DNA of 37,649 nucleotides from Gammaproteobacteria bacterium (GTDB taxonomy: Bacteria > Pseudomonadota > Gammaproteobacteria > GRL18). Every line of letters starts with the position of its first letter. Position 1 is the first letter of the stretch. The stretch lies in assembly GCA_015488755.1 (NCBI GenBank), contig WFNB01000122.1, forward strand, positions 1 to 37,649. The letters run 5' to 3'. The translations under genes were made by a program, and so were the position numbers. Shown one piece after another: positions 25,334 through 33,792 of this stretch. A model generated the notes under the pieces. The model was not told where the DNA came from. It searched no databases and worked only from the letters and a program-made list of their open reading frames with translations.

Positions 25334-25360
25334 AAGAACATTAATCATGTTCTTTTTTTT
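25334..25360 (+). terminator. terminator-like hairpin with T run just before a cytochrome c gene
   Basis: AAGAACAT pairs with ATGTTCTT around TAATC and is followed directly by a run of T. It ends 26 bp ahead of the ATG at 25387, so it may attenuate the cytochrome gene, or be a terminator for transcripts running through from nosZ with a promoter further downstream. Confidence 0.6.
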
Positions 25361-25386
25361 GAATAGACTTAATAATGGAAAAAATA

Positions 25387-25719
25387 ATGAAAAAATTAAC
25401 TCAAATGGTAATGGCTGTTGCTTGTACTGCTGGTATTGGTTTTGCTTCAAATGCAATGGCATTAGATGGTGGAGCATTATATTTAGATGCAACTAAGGGC
25501 GGTTGTTCAGCCTGTCATGGTAAAGATGCTAAAACGCCAGTAATGCCTACTTATCCTAAGCTTGCAGGTCAAAATGCAGATTATGTGTATAATCAAATAA
25601 AAGATATTCAAAGTGGTGCTCGTTCTAATGGTATGACTGCTGCAATGAAGGGAATTACTCATATGACTACAGATGAAGAGAAAAAAGCCATTGCAAAATG
25701 GATTTCTGAGCAGAAATAA
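25387..25719 (+). CDS. small monohaem class I cytochrome c (c553-like)
   Basis: The precursor has 110 residues with a Sec signal ending in SNAMA and a single haem motif CSACH (Cys40, Cys43, His44). The later TAAMKGITHM segment supplies candidate axial Met residues. The ATG at 25387 has GGA at a usable distance; the ATG at 25375 lacks a site. Lying between nosZ and the other nos genes, it is a likely periplasmic electron carrier to the CuA site of NosZ. It has its own leader and is followed by a hairpin, so it may be its own transcript. Confidence 0.9.
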   Translation: MKKLTQMVMAVACTAGIGFASNAMALDGGALYLDATKGGCSACHGKDAKTPVMPTYPKLAGQNADYVYNQIKDIQSGARSNGMTAAMKGITHMTTDEEKKAIAKWISEQK

Positions 25720-25740
25720 TTTTTTTGTTTAGTAAACAAG

Positions 25741-25776
25741 CTGACATAATATCAACTATCTTCTATATTATGTCAG
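25741..25776 (+). terminator. 12-bp hairpin after the small cytochrome c gene
   Basis: CTGACATAATAT and ATATTATGTCAG are perfect complements around a 12-base loop. There is no clean T tract afterwards, only TTATATTTT about ten bases on, so it may be a terminator or a message-stabilising stem. Confidence 0.6.
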
Positions 25777-25804
25777 TATGTTATATTTTGCGCAAAATTT
25801 TTAG

Positions 25805-25818
25805 TTGATATTTGTCAA
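25805..25818. promoter_or_regulatory. possible FNR-type box upstream of the dihaem cytochrome
   Basis: TTGATATTTGTCAA differs from TTGAT-N4-ATCAA at one position. It lies about 93 bp ahead of the ATG at 25912, leaving room for a promoter in between. Confidence 0.5.
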
Positions 25819-25911
25819 GGCAGATAGACCTTTGATATGAAAGAATACTGCCACTTTAAAAATTTAGAAGTTAATTGTTAACTGATAGTCAATCAAGGGA
25901 GTTTTCCAAAC

Positions 25912-26649
25912 ATGAAATTAAAATCAGTGATTAGCGTATTTGCCTTTGTCACTACGTTTGCTGCTAGCACTGTAGCAATGTCCTCACAGTCTGATGAACA
26001 TGCAAAAGCAGCAGGTTGGAATAAGGGTGGTGGTGAGCAAGATGCTGCATTACATTTAAAACCTGATCTTGAAAATGGTTTGGATGTATTTGAAGTGTGT
26101 TCTGCTTGTCACCTTCCAGAAGGTTGGGGTACTGAAGAAGGTACTTTCCCTCAGTTAGCAGGTCAGCATCGTAGAGTGCTTATTAAGCAATTAGCCGATA
26201 TTCGTGCATTAAACCGTGATAATCCAACCATGTATCCATTTGCGCTACCTGAGTCAATTGGTGATTCCCAAGCGATTTCTGATGTGACTGCTTATATTGA
26301 AAAGCTTAAAATGAACCCTGCAGCAGGTAAAGGTCCTGCTTCTGCTGACTTAGTAAAGGGTGAAAAATTATTTAAAGATAATTGTGTTAAATGTCATGGT
26401 GAAACAGCCATGGGAGATGCGCAGAAGTATTATCCAAGGTTGAATGGTCAGCATTACAAGTATATGAAAAGACAATTTACTTGGATCCGTGATGGTAAAC
26501 GCCGTAATGCTAATCCAGATATGGTCGAGCAAATTAAAAACTTCTCTGAAGAAGATGAGGTTAATGTACTGACTTATGTGACTCATATTCCAGTGCCTAA
26601 GGAAGATCTTGCGCCTTCTAAAGATTATCGGAATCCAGATTTTGATTAA
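25912..26649 (+). CDS. dihaem cytochrome c of the nos cluster
   Basis: The protein has 245 residues with a Sec signal (1-22) and two c-type haem motifs, CSACH (Cys63-His67) and CVKCH (Cys158-His162). Each sits in a c4-like half containing QLAGQH or RLNGQHYKYMKRQ. Dihaem or paired cytochromes c (NosC1/NosC2) are regular parts of clade II nos clusters, where they carry electrons from the quinol dehydrogenase to NosZ. Orthology to a particular NosC cannot be settled by eye. Hairpins follow the gene. Confidence 0.88.
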   Translation: MKLKSVISVFAFVTTFAASTVAMSSQSDEHAKAAGWNKGGGEQDAALHLKPDLENGLDVFEVCSACHLPEGWGTEEGTFPQLAGQHRRVLIKQLADIRALNRDNPTMYPFALPESIGDSQAISDVTAYIEKLKMNPAAGKGPASADLVKGEKLFKDNCVKCHGETAMGDAQKYYPRLNGQHYKYMKRQFTWIRDGKRRNANPDMVEQIKNFSEEDEVNVLTYVTHIPVPKEDLAPSKDYRNPDFD

Positions 26650-26655
26650 TCGTAG

Positions 26656-26718
26656 TCTTGCTTAAGCAAGATGATTTTTTGCTAGACATGCTACCCCTTT
26701 AGTTTTTTTAAAGGGGTA
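26656..26718 (+). terminator. two consecutive hairpins after the dihaem cytochrome gene
   Basis: The first is the palindrome TCTTGCTTAAGCAAGA (26656-26671) followed by GATTTTTTG. The second pairs TACCCCTTT (26692-26700) with AAAGGGGTA (26710-26718). Together they probably end the cytochrome transcript. Confidence 0.7.
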
Positions 26719-26774
26719 TTCTTTGATTTGGGAGAACCGTTTTGCTTATTTAAAATATGTAAAACAAAGGTGTT

Positions 26775-26813
26775 TTTATCCAATAATAGTTAATTTAAGT
26801 GTTATTGGATAAA
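26775..26813. promoter_or_regulatory. perfect 12-bp inverted repeat upstream of the NosB-like gene
   Basis: TTTATCCAATAA (26775-26786) and TTATTGGATAAA (26802-26813) are exact complements 15 bp apart, about 100 bp ahead of the start of the nosB-like operon. Operator, riboregulatory stem or chance AT structure are all possible. Confidence 0.4.
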
Positions 26814-26911
26814 CATACTGTCGTTATATGTTACTTGTATTCGATATAAAATAGTTAGCAGGAACTTGGGGAGGTAAATGCTATTATCACACTTTGTAAG
26901 GATCTTTTTTC

Positions 26912-28108
26912 ATGACTAATACCAAACGTTCGCTTATTATCACATCATTATCTGCAGTCTCTATACTGCTGATGATTACAGTCTATTTTGTTCCTATCTG
27001 GTGGGTTGCTTTAACTGCTCCTAACTACCCTGAAGCTGCTTTTCCTGATGGAGTACGAATTAATTTTCATATGAATGGTGTTTTTAATGGGTGCTCGTTA
27101 GTAGTTAAAGATGAGATCATTGAAGAAGAAGCATTAGACTGTGTTCATGAAATGGATACCATTAATCACTATGTGGGTATGTATCCTATTGCAGCAGGTG
27201 GTCCAATTGAACGTGGCTTCTCACCTTTTTTAATTACCTTACTTATTTTGATGGTTGCTGGCTTTGCCATCTCTGATCCTAAAAAACGAAGACTTTTCCT
27301 CGGGGTGACATTTGCTGCTAATGCTGTATGGATGAGTATGACTATTTACACAAGTAATGGTTTAAATTTTCAAAATGAAGGTTATTTGTATGCCTTGATG
27401 AATCAGCTGGATCAAGATGCTAATGATAAAAGCTTGGGCAATGGCACGGTCATAGTCGCTGACTCTCAAAGGGCATTAAAACAACTAAAAGATTCTCTTG
27501 CTGGGCGTGCCGTTGAAGATATGGAGGAAGATTCTGCCGATGTCGTAACAAAAGCTCCACCTAAAAAGGAACTTGCTGAAAAACAACGCTTAATTTCTCA
27601 GCTTAAAGAAACCTACAATAATGATTTAGCCAACCAGCGTGTTACAGAAGAATGGGCTGGTAATGGCTATCAGTTAATGGCTTGGCATTATGGTAAAGTG
27701 TTAGGGCGTTATTTTAATAACCAAGATGAAATTCAGCCAATGGTGAAGACCTTAAGAATGGCGACTCATATTGTTTTTATTGGCCTTATTGGTGCGATGT
27801 TGTTGTTGCTTGTTGTTGGCACAACCAGCCAAAAGAATATTATCTACTGGCTAATGGTTTTAGTTCCTATGGCTCTGCCCATTTTCTTTATTATCGACTA
27901 TGCATCATGGTTGTGGTGGTATGGGCATACTCTTAATGATATGGGAGCTTTTGCGGTTAAGCCCTTTATGCCAACTGTTTTTGGTGAAGGTAAAGTTGCT
28001 CAATTTGCGACCTTTTCATACCCTAGTATCGGTTTTGGTATCATGATGATCAATTCGATTATTTTAGCAACAATTGCTTTAATGCGTCGTAAAGAATCTT
28101 TGCAATAG
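26912..28108 (+). CDS. NosB-like multi-pass membrane protein of the clade II nos cluster
   Basis: This 398-residue protein has six predicted membrane helices (about 8-30, 104-121, 128-146, 284-303, 311-329, 370-391). The segment between helices 1 and 2 holds Cys61 and Cys77 and the motif INHYVGMYPI. The long segment between helices 3 and 4 is charged and probably partly coiled. The stretch NDMGAFAVKPFMP before the last helix looks conserved. Clade II nos clusters such as that of Wolinella encode a membrane protein NosB of unknown function at this place, and this is the best candidate. I base this on position and topology more than on recognised sequence. Confidence 0.65.
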   Translation: MTNTKRSLIITSLSAVSILLMITVYFVPIWWVALTAPNYPEAAFPDGVRINFHMNGVFNGCSLVVKDEIIEEEALDCVHEMDTINHYVGMYPIAAGGPIERGFSPFLITLLILMVAGFAISDPKKRRLFLGVTFAANAVWMSMTIYTSNGLNFQNEGYLYALMNQLDQDANDKSLGNGTVIVADSQRALKQLKDSLAGRAVEDMEEDSADVVTKAPPKKELAEKQRLISQLKETYNNDLANQRVTEEWAGNGYQLMAWHYGKVLGRYFNNQDEIQPMVKTLRMATHIVFIGLIGAMLLLLVVGTTSQKNIIYWLMVLVPMALPIFFIIDYASWLWWYGHTLNDMGAFAVKPFMPTVFGEGKVAQFATFSYPSIGFGIMMINSIILATIALMRRKESLQ

Positions 28109-28117
28109 GCATCGTTG

Positions 28118-28187
28118 TGTACTCATACTCCGTGTGAGTACATCTTTTGAGGAATACGTATAGAGTTTCCAGATTCTGAGACTCTAT
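28118..28187 (+). terminator. two hairpins between the NosB-like gene and nosD
   Basis: TGTACTCA/TGAGTACA (28118-28142) is followed by TCTTTT, and ATAGAGTTTC/GAGACTCTAT (28160-28187, one wobble pair) is followed by TCTTAACTTT. They may reduce read-through from the NosB-like gene into nosD. Confidence 0.6.
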
Positions 28188-28234
28188 TCTTAACTTTATA
28201 CCCCTAAACTGATAGTAGAGATTATTTAATAATA

Positions 28235-29593
28235 ATGATACCTCGGATCGTATTTTTAGTTCTTTTTTTAACCACTTCTTGTGTTCTTATTAGTGGAAAT
28301 TCCCTTGCTAGTCAAACGGTTAAGCAAGCCCATTCTTATCCCCCTTTGCAACCACTCATTGATAAGGTAAAAAAGGGCGAACTATTTATTATTCCTCCTG
28401 GTACTTATTCGGGACCTGTCTTTGTTGAACAAGCCATCACTTTGGATGGACAAGGTAAAGTCACTATTGATGCCGGTGGTCACGGCTCTGTTGTTATTTT
28501 GGATACGGATGGCGCAGTATTAAAAAATCTTCATTTAACCAATTCTGGTGGTCACCATAACGATTTAGATTCAGGCGTTCAAATACGTGGCAACTTTAAT
28601 GTTGTTAAAGATAATATTATTGATAACTGTCTATTTGGTATTGATATGCAACAATCAGAAAATAATATTGTTAAGCGTAATACCATCAGTTCAAAAGATG
28701 AAGAGTTGGGCATGCGTGGTGATGCCATACGTCTGTGGTATAGTTTTAATAATAAAATCACCCATAATACTATTAATAATACTCGTGATATGGTGGTTTG
28801 GTATTCAAAAAATAATACGATCAAATATAATGTTACTCATGGTGGGCGCTATGGATTACACTTTATGTATGCCCAATATAATGATGTGCAATATAATGAA
28901 TACTACAATACTTCGGTAGGTATTTTCCTTATGTATAGTGATAGTGTGGTGATAAAAAATAACATTATTTCTCATGCGACTGGGGCTGCTGGTATTGGTA
29001 TTGGCTTTAAGGAAACCTCTGATGTGGTTGTGGATAATAATCAGATTGTGTTTTCTTCTACAGGTATATCAATTGATGTCTCACCTTATCAACCAGGCAC
29101 TAAAAACCACTTTACGAATAACTTATTGGCTTTTAATAATATCGGTATTCGTTTTTTAGCGGATTGGAAAGATAATATTTTTAAGAACAATCACTTTAAG
29201 GCGAATATTTCTCAAATTATTGTTGCGGGTGGAAAAACAGCTAATCGCAATGAATGGAATGGTAATTATTGGGATGATTATGAAGGCTTTGATCTTGATA
29301 ATAATGGTGTCGGTGATACTCCCCATGAAATTTATGCCTATGCTGATCGTATTTGGCAAGATGTTGCAGGAGCACAATTTTATAAGGGGTCTGCTATGTT
29401 GGAATTGATTGGTTTCCTCGAACGTTTAGCTCCATTTAGTGAGCCTCACTTATTAGTGAGGGATAAAACGCCACTAATGAATGTGAGTTTAAAGCATTCA
29501 GGTGCCCATAATAGTCAATCAGATACTGATGCTGAGCCAGAACCAGAACTTAAAAATGATTTAGATAGCCGATTATTAAGGTATATTCAATGA
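28235..29593 (+). CDS. nosD: NosD, periplasmic copper-site maturation protein
   Basis: NosD works with the NosFY ABC transporter to assemble the CuZ centre of NosZ. The 452-residue protein has a Sec signal ending near SLASQ, then a right-handed parallel beta-helix made of short repeats (for example GNFNVVKDNIIDN, SENNIVKRNTIS, FNNKITHNTINN, SKNNTIKYN). The conserved NosD segment NRNEWNGNYWDDYEGFD, followed by GVGDTPHEIY, is present. The stop overlaps the nosG start by four bases. Confidence 0.95.
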   Translation: MIPRIVFLVLFLTTSCVLISGNSLASQTVKQAHSYPPLQPLIDKVKKGELFIIPPGTYSGPVFVEQAITLDGQGKVTIDAGGHGSVVILDTDGAVLKNLHLTNSGGHHNDLDSGVQIRGNFNVVKDNIIDNCLFGIDMQQSENNIVKRNTISSKDEELGMRGDAIRLWYSFNNKITHNTINNTRDMVVWYSKNNTIKYNVTHGGRYGLHFMYAQYNDVQYNEYYNTSVGIFLMYSDSVVIKNNIISHATGAAGIGIGFKETSDVVVDNNQIVFSSTGISIDVSPYQPGTKNHFTNNLLAFNNIGIRFLADWKDNIFKNNHFKANISQIIVAGGKTANRNEWNGNYWDDYEGFDLDNNGVGDTPHEIYAYADRIWQDVAGAQFYKGSAMLELIGFLERLAPFSEPHLLVRDKTPLMNVSLKHSGAHNSQSDTDAEPEPELKNDLDSRLLRYIQ

Positions 29594-30522
29594 ATAATTC
29601 TATTCCAGAAACACAAAAACAAACGGCTGATAATAAAAAAACTGAAAAAAAACAAGTAGCTAAAAATATTACCCGAGGGCCGGGGCGGCGTGCGCAACAA
29701 GCAAGACGTCAATTTCTGCGATCAGTTGCTTTAGCAACTGGAGTGACCAGTATTTCATTGTTAGGTTTTATACCAATTCCTAGTGATGCAAAACGTCAGA
29801 AGTTGCGCCCACCGGGTGCTTTATTAGAGAATGACTACTTATCTTCTTGCATCAAATGTGGGCAATGTGTGCAAGTGTGTCCTGTTAATGCGGTTAAATT
29901 AAGTGATATAAATTCAGGTTTTGGTTTAGGTACTGCGTATATTGATGCCCGCGAACAAGCCTGTGATTTTTCCTGTGATGGTCTGCAATGTGTGTTAGCT
30001 TGTCCAACAGGTTCACTGACCCATACACTTGATTACACTCATGATACTCGTATGGGCTTTGCTGTTCTGGATAAACCAAAAATTTGTTTGGCTGTTGCTG
30101 GGCAAGGGTTTAAAGGGGTTGCTCGTGGTACAGAGTATAATGGCGTGTTACGTTATGAAGAAATTGACCGTTGGAATCCCATCCCATTAAAAGAACATCC
30201 TTATGATGTGGATATCTGTGATCTATGTGTACAGGCTTGTCCTATTGAGCAACGCTACAATCAATGTCAAGATGGTAAATATCCTTCAGGTGATAAAAAT
30301 CAATGCCCACCACAACGTGCTATTGGGTTAGAACTGATAGAAGAAAAAAATGGTGTACGCCATATGAAACCGGTTATCTATGATGGTTGTGTCGGTTGTG
30401 GTGTCTGTGAAATGATTTGTCCAACAGCAGAGCCGGCAATTATTGTTGATTATAATAAACTCACTAAACGACCATTAAGTGAACAATATTTAATTAAGGC
30501 CAAAAAAGGGGGACACTCATGA
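29590..30522 (+). CDS. nosG: NosG, NapG-type periplasmic ferredoxin of the menaquinol dehydrogenase
   Basis: The protein has 310 residues. A twin-arginine region (ARRQFLRSVALATG, Arg39-Arg40) precedes a hydrophobic run. Four [4Fe-4S]-type clusters are indicated: CIKCGQCVQVCP (87-98), a split motif CDFSCDGLQCVLACP, CDLCVQACP with a distant partner, and CVGCGVCEMICP. Together with NosH it would form a quinol dehydrogenase passing electrons from menaquinol toward cytochromes c. It is typical of clade II nos clusters and overlaps both neighbours by four bases. Confidence 0.93.
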   Translation: MNNSIPETQKQTADNKKTEKKQVAKNITRGPGRRAQQARRQFLRSVALATGVTSISLLGFIPIPSDAKRQKLRPPGALLENDYLSSCIKCGQCVQVCPVNAVKLSDINSGFGLGTAYIDAREQACDFSCDGLQCVLACPTGSLTHTLDYTHDTRMGFAVLDKPKICLAVAGQGFKGVARGTEYNGVLRYEEIDRWNPIPLKEHPYDVDICDLCVQACPIEQRYNQCQDGKYPSGDKNQCPPQRAIGLELIEEKNGVRHMKPVIYDGCVGCGVCEMICPTAEPAIIVDYNKLTKRPLSEQYLIKAKKGGHS

Positions 30523-31568
30523 ATCTATTATTAGAGTCTCTTGTACAACTATTTGGCCGTGCGCCACGTAAGCCACGCAAAGATGAATTATCACCTGCGG
30601 TACAAAAAGTATACTTTCATAAAAAAGGTGAGAAAGTTACTAAGGCTGAATTAATTGCTTTACATGATGAACACCATAAAAATTCTAAAAATAAATGGCG
30701 TAAGCGACGTTGGTTAACATTGATTGCGGTTAACTTATTATTTGTTGTTTCTTACTATTTTGATATTCAGTTGCTTGAAGGAGCTTTAACTGCATCGCGT
30801 TTTGCTGGCTTTCATATGGCTGATCTGAACTCAGCATTACAGGTAATGCTGGCTCATAAAGTGGTACTTATTAATTTACTTATCGGTATTGTCACGGTTT
30901 TTATTTTATGGTTGATCTTAGGCGGACGTACTTTCTGTTCATGGGTTTGTCCCTATCACTTGCTTGCTGAATGGGCAGAGATGTTACACCTTAAGTTATT
31001 TGCGCGAGGCTGGGCAAAAAATTATACCTTTCATCGAGGGGTTAGAGCCGTTTTTTATGTCATTTTTGCTTTACTAGCAATTTTGACAGGCTACACCGTT
31101 TATGAGTTTATCTCTCCTACAGGTATTTTAAGTCGTGCCATTATTTATGGACCAACAATGGCCTTAGTATGGATTGCGGTACTTTTATTGTTTGAAATCT
31201 TTTTATCTCGTCGTGCTTGGTGTCGCTATGTCTGCCCCATTGGTATCACCTATGGAGTGGTGGGTGTCTTATCACCTCTTCGCATTACTTATGATATGAG
31301 TGATTGTAAACATGAAGGTGATTGCCGAGCGGTGTGTTTGGTACCTCATGTATTGGACTTAACAATTAAAAATCGTAGTGTTGATGTCGAAGTTGGTTTG
31401 GGGGCTGATTGTACTCGTTGTGGTTTGTGTGTCGATGCCTGCCCAACCAGCTCTCTTAATTTTGAATTTAAGGGTTTGACACAGAAGAAGAAAAAAGAAG
31501 AACTATCCTTGATGCCACCTTCAGTCACAGAAAAAAATCCTGCTGTAGAAGATAAAATAAATGATTAA
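30519..31568 (+). CDS. nosH: NosH, NapH-type membrane quinol dehydrogenase subunit
   Basis: The protein has 349 residues with about four or five membrane helices and the NapH-family motifs CSWVCPYHLLAEW and CRYVCPIGITYG. Two C-terminal cluster motifs follow, the first irregular (CKHEGDCRAVCLVP) and the second CTRCGLCVDACPT. It is the expected membrane partner of NosG and site of menaquinol oxidation. The menaquinone genes upstream in the window fit this role. It overlaps nosF by eight bases. Confidence 0.93.
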   Translation: MNLLLESLVQLFGRAPRKPRKDELSPAVQKVYFHKKGEKVTKAELIALHDEHHKNSKNKWRKRRWLTLIAVNLLFVVSYYFDIQLLEGALTASRFAGFHMADLNSALQVMLAHKVVLINLLIGIVTVFILWLILGGRTFCSWVCPYHLLAEWAEMLHLKLFARGWAKNYTFHRGVRAVFYVIFALLAILTGYTVYEFISPTGILSRAIIYGPTMALVWIAVLLLFEIFLSRRAWCRYVCPIGITYGVVGVLSPLRITYDMSDCKHEGDCRAVCLVPHVLDLTIKNRSVDVEVGLGADCTRCGLCVDACPTSSLNFEFKGLTQKKKKEELSLMPPSVTEKNPAVEDKIND

Positions 31569-32418
31569 ATTTAATAATATAAAAAAGACATTTCGCAAAA
31601 CAGAAGTTCTTAAAGGGCTTAACTTAGAAATTAAAAAGGGTGATCGTATTGCTCTTGTTGGTTCTAATGGTGCAGGAAAAACAACTATGATCCGCTGTCT
31701 TTTAGGTGAATATACCTGCGAGGGAGAGATTTTGGTTAATGGTCGTTCACCGAGAAAAGAGCGTGAATTAGTTCTTAAAGATATTGGTTTTGTACCCCAA
31801 TTACCACCACCACTTAAAATGCCAGTGGGACAATTAATTGAGTTTTCAGCCAGTTTATGTGATGCCGATCCTAAAGAAATGATCCGTGTCTCTGAGCGTT
31901 TAGGTTTAAATTTTAATGAACTAAAGTCTCGTCCCTTTGTTAAGTTATCTGGTGGTCAAAAGCAAAAATTATTAATCAGTATTGCCTTAGGTCGAGAAGC
32001 CAAAATTCTTATTCTGGATGAACCTGCGGCCAATCTTGACCCAGATGCAAGACATATTTTCTTTCAATTATTAGCAGAGAAAAAAGATAAGGCAGCCATG
32101 CTCATTTCTAGTCATCGCTTAGATGAGGTAGCCGCATTAGTTAATCGTGTGATTGAAATGGATCAGGGTATTGTGATCCTTGATGATTGTGTTGAAGATT
32201 CCGTAGAATTAGACAGTGTTCTTAAGAGTGAGATACGAATTAAGCGTGAAGATGAAGCCTTTGCTAAAGCGATTAAAGCATGGCGTTTTAGTTCTGATAA
32301 CGGAACCTTTTGGCGTGGTCAAATTGCAGGCCCTGATCGCTTGCGATTTCTTGGTGTACTATCTCGTTATGCAGCAATTTTACAAGACATACATATGGAA
32401 GAACAAAAAAATGACTAG
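31561..32418 (+). CDS. nosF: NosF, ABC transporter ATPase for CuZ assembly
   Basis: This 285-residue ABC ATPase has Walker A GSNGAGKT (34-41), signature KLSGGQKQK (128-136), Walker B ILILDEPAANLDP and the switch His in SSHRLDE. It powers the NosDFY system needed for CuZ maturation. It overlaps nosH upstream and nosL downstream by eight bases each, indicating tight translational coupling. Confidence 0.95.
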   Translation: MIKFNNIKKTFRKTEVLKGLNLEIKKGDRIALVGSNGAGKTTMIRCLLGEYTCEGEILVNGRSPRKERELVLKDIGFVPQLPPPLKMPVGQLIEFSASLCDADPKEMIRVSERLGLNFNELKSRPFVKLSGGQKQKLLISIALGREAKILILDEPAANLDPDARHIFFQLLAEKKDKAAMLISSHRLDEVAALVNRVIEMDQGIVILDDCVEDSVELDSVLKSEIRIKREDEAFAKAIKAWRFSSDNGTFWRGQIAGPDRLRFLGVLSRYAAILQDIHMEEQKND

Positions 32419-32872
32419 ATTATTTTTTATTTTTTGGTTTACTTTATTGTTGTCTGCTTGTGGGGATGATCAAACAGGCACTGTAGATGTTAAGTGGGAT
32501 CGAGATGTTTGTCATCGATGTCAAATGATGCTCAGTGATCGCGACTTTTCTGCTCAAGTACGTACATTTCCAAAGAATAAACGTTCCAAAGTCTATAAAT
32601 TTGATGATATAGGCTGTGCTGTTTTGTGGTTGTCGACTACTGAATTTAAAGATGATCCAAAAACACAGATTTGGGTTAATGACTATAAAACAAAAAAATG
32701 GATTAATGCCAAAACAGCTTGGTATAGCAAGGGCTTAAATACACCAATGAATTACGGTTTGGGTGCTCAGGCAACTAAAGTTAAAGGGGCCTTAGACTTT
32801 CAGCAAGCAGTAAAGCATATTGGCGAAGTAGAAGCGAAATTAAATATTCATGGTGGCAATTTAGCCCACTAA
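32411..32872 (+). CDS. nosL: NosL, copper-chaperone lipoprotein
   Basis: This 153-residue lipoprotein has a signal ending in the lipobox LSAC (Cys17). The NosL copper-binding signature CHRCQMMLSD (Cys34, Cys37, Met39, Met40) is present, followed by YKFDDIGCAVLWL and an alanine-rich C-terminal segment with GLGAQATK. NosL delivers Cu(I) to apo-NosZ or NosD. The true start is the ATG at 32411, since a reading frame extending further upstream runs inside nosF and lacks a signal. Confidence 0.94.
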   Translation: MTRLFFIFWFTLLLSACGDDQTGTVDVKWDRDVCHRCQMMLSDRDFSAQVRTFPKNKRSKVYKFDDIGCAVLWLSTTEFKDDPKTQIWVNDYKTKKWINAKTAWYSKGLNTPMNYGLGAQATKVKGALDFQQAVKHIGEVEAKLNIHGGNLAH

Positions 32873-32904
32873 CATTAAGATACAAAATAATAAAGTGAAA
32901 TAAA

Positions 32905-33732
32905 ATGAGACATTTATGGTTAACAGCTTGGGCTGATATTATTGAGTCACTTCGAGCAAAATGGTTTATTGTTTATAGCAGTGTGTTTGGTGGTATTGTC
33001 GTTCTGTTATTTGTGTTTGGTATTACCGAAAGTCGAATTATGGGTTTTACGGGGTTAACACGCTTGTTGATCACCTATATACAGCTCACCATCGCTATCT
33101 TACCGGTATTTATTCTGATTACTACGGTTCGTTCTGTTGCCGGAGATCGAGAAGCCGGAGTATTTGAATATCTACTATCGTTACCTATTTCTTTAGCTGC
33201 TTGGTTCTGGGGGCGTTTTTTAGGGCGTTTTGCGGTGGTCTTTCTCCCCGTCTTTTTAGCGATGATTGGCGCTGTAATTTGGACAGCTATTAAGGGGGGT
33301 GACATTCCATGGGTATTATTTATCAGCTATACCGGCTTATTATTAGCAGTTGCTTGGTGTTTTTTAGGTATTGGTATGCTCATTTCAAGTCTAGCGCGCA
33401 GTGCCGATATTGCTCAAGGACTGGCCTTTATGGTTTGGCTCACCCTATTACTTTTTTTAGATTTAATATTATTAGGTATTATGATCAGAGAAGGTCTTCC
33501 TTCTGAAACCGCCGTAGCAATTTCCCTTATTAATCCTTTACAAGTATTTAGAACAGCAGCAATGGTACTATTTGATCCTCAATTGGTTATTCTAGGGCCT
33601 TCTGCCTATGTTATTTTAGATCGTTTTAGTGAGACCGGTTATATCATTTGGGCGATTGTTTATCCTGTATCATTAGGAACACTATGTGCCTATTTGGGAT
33701 ATTATTTATTCAAAAAAGGTGATTTGCCATAA
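32905..33732 (+). CDS. nosY: NosY, ABC-2 type permease for CuZ assembly
   Basis: The protein has 275 residues with six predicted membrane helices. It shows the ABC-2/NosY features RSVAGDREAGVFEYLLSLPIS, WFWGRFLGRF and LINPLQVFRTAAMVLFDP. It is the membrane half of the NosDFY transporter. It follows nosL by 32 bp. The protein ends shortly before a poly-T tandem repeat. Confidence 0.94.
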   Translation: MRHLWLTAWADIIESLRAKWFIVYSSVFGGIVVLLFVFGITESRIMGFTGLTRLLITYIQLTIAILPVFILITTVRSVAGDREAGVFEYLLSLPISLAAWFWGRFLGRFAVVFLPVFLAMIGAVIWTAIKGGDIPWVLFISYTGLLLAVAWCFLGIGMLISSLARSADIAQGLAFMVWLTLLLFLDLILLGIMIREGLPSETAVAISLINPLQVFRTAAMVLFDPQLVILGPSAYVILDRFSETGYIIWAIVYPVSLGTLCAYLGYYLFKKGDLP

Positions 33733-33733
33733 T

Positions 33734-33757
33734 ATTTTTTTATTTTTTTATTTTTTT
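33734..33757 (+). repeat. three tandem ATTTTTTT units between nosY and a cytochrome gene
   Basis: Three exact 8-base units start one base after the nosY stop codon. The cytochrome ATG at 33793 has no visible ribosome-binding site. Homopolymer runs like these change length easily and are also prone to sequencing error. Confidence 0.85.
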
Positions 33758-33792
33758 ATTCATGATTTTGTGTTTTTGAGTGAATTGTATTT

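Noticed and set aside
32216-32410. N-terminal extension of NosL into nosF
   Set aside because: These 65 codons overlap nosF in another frame; the lipoprotein signal begins at the ATG at 32411.
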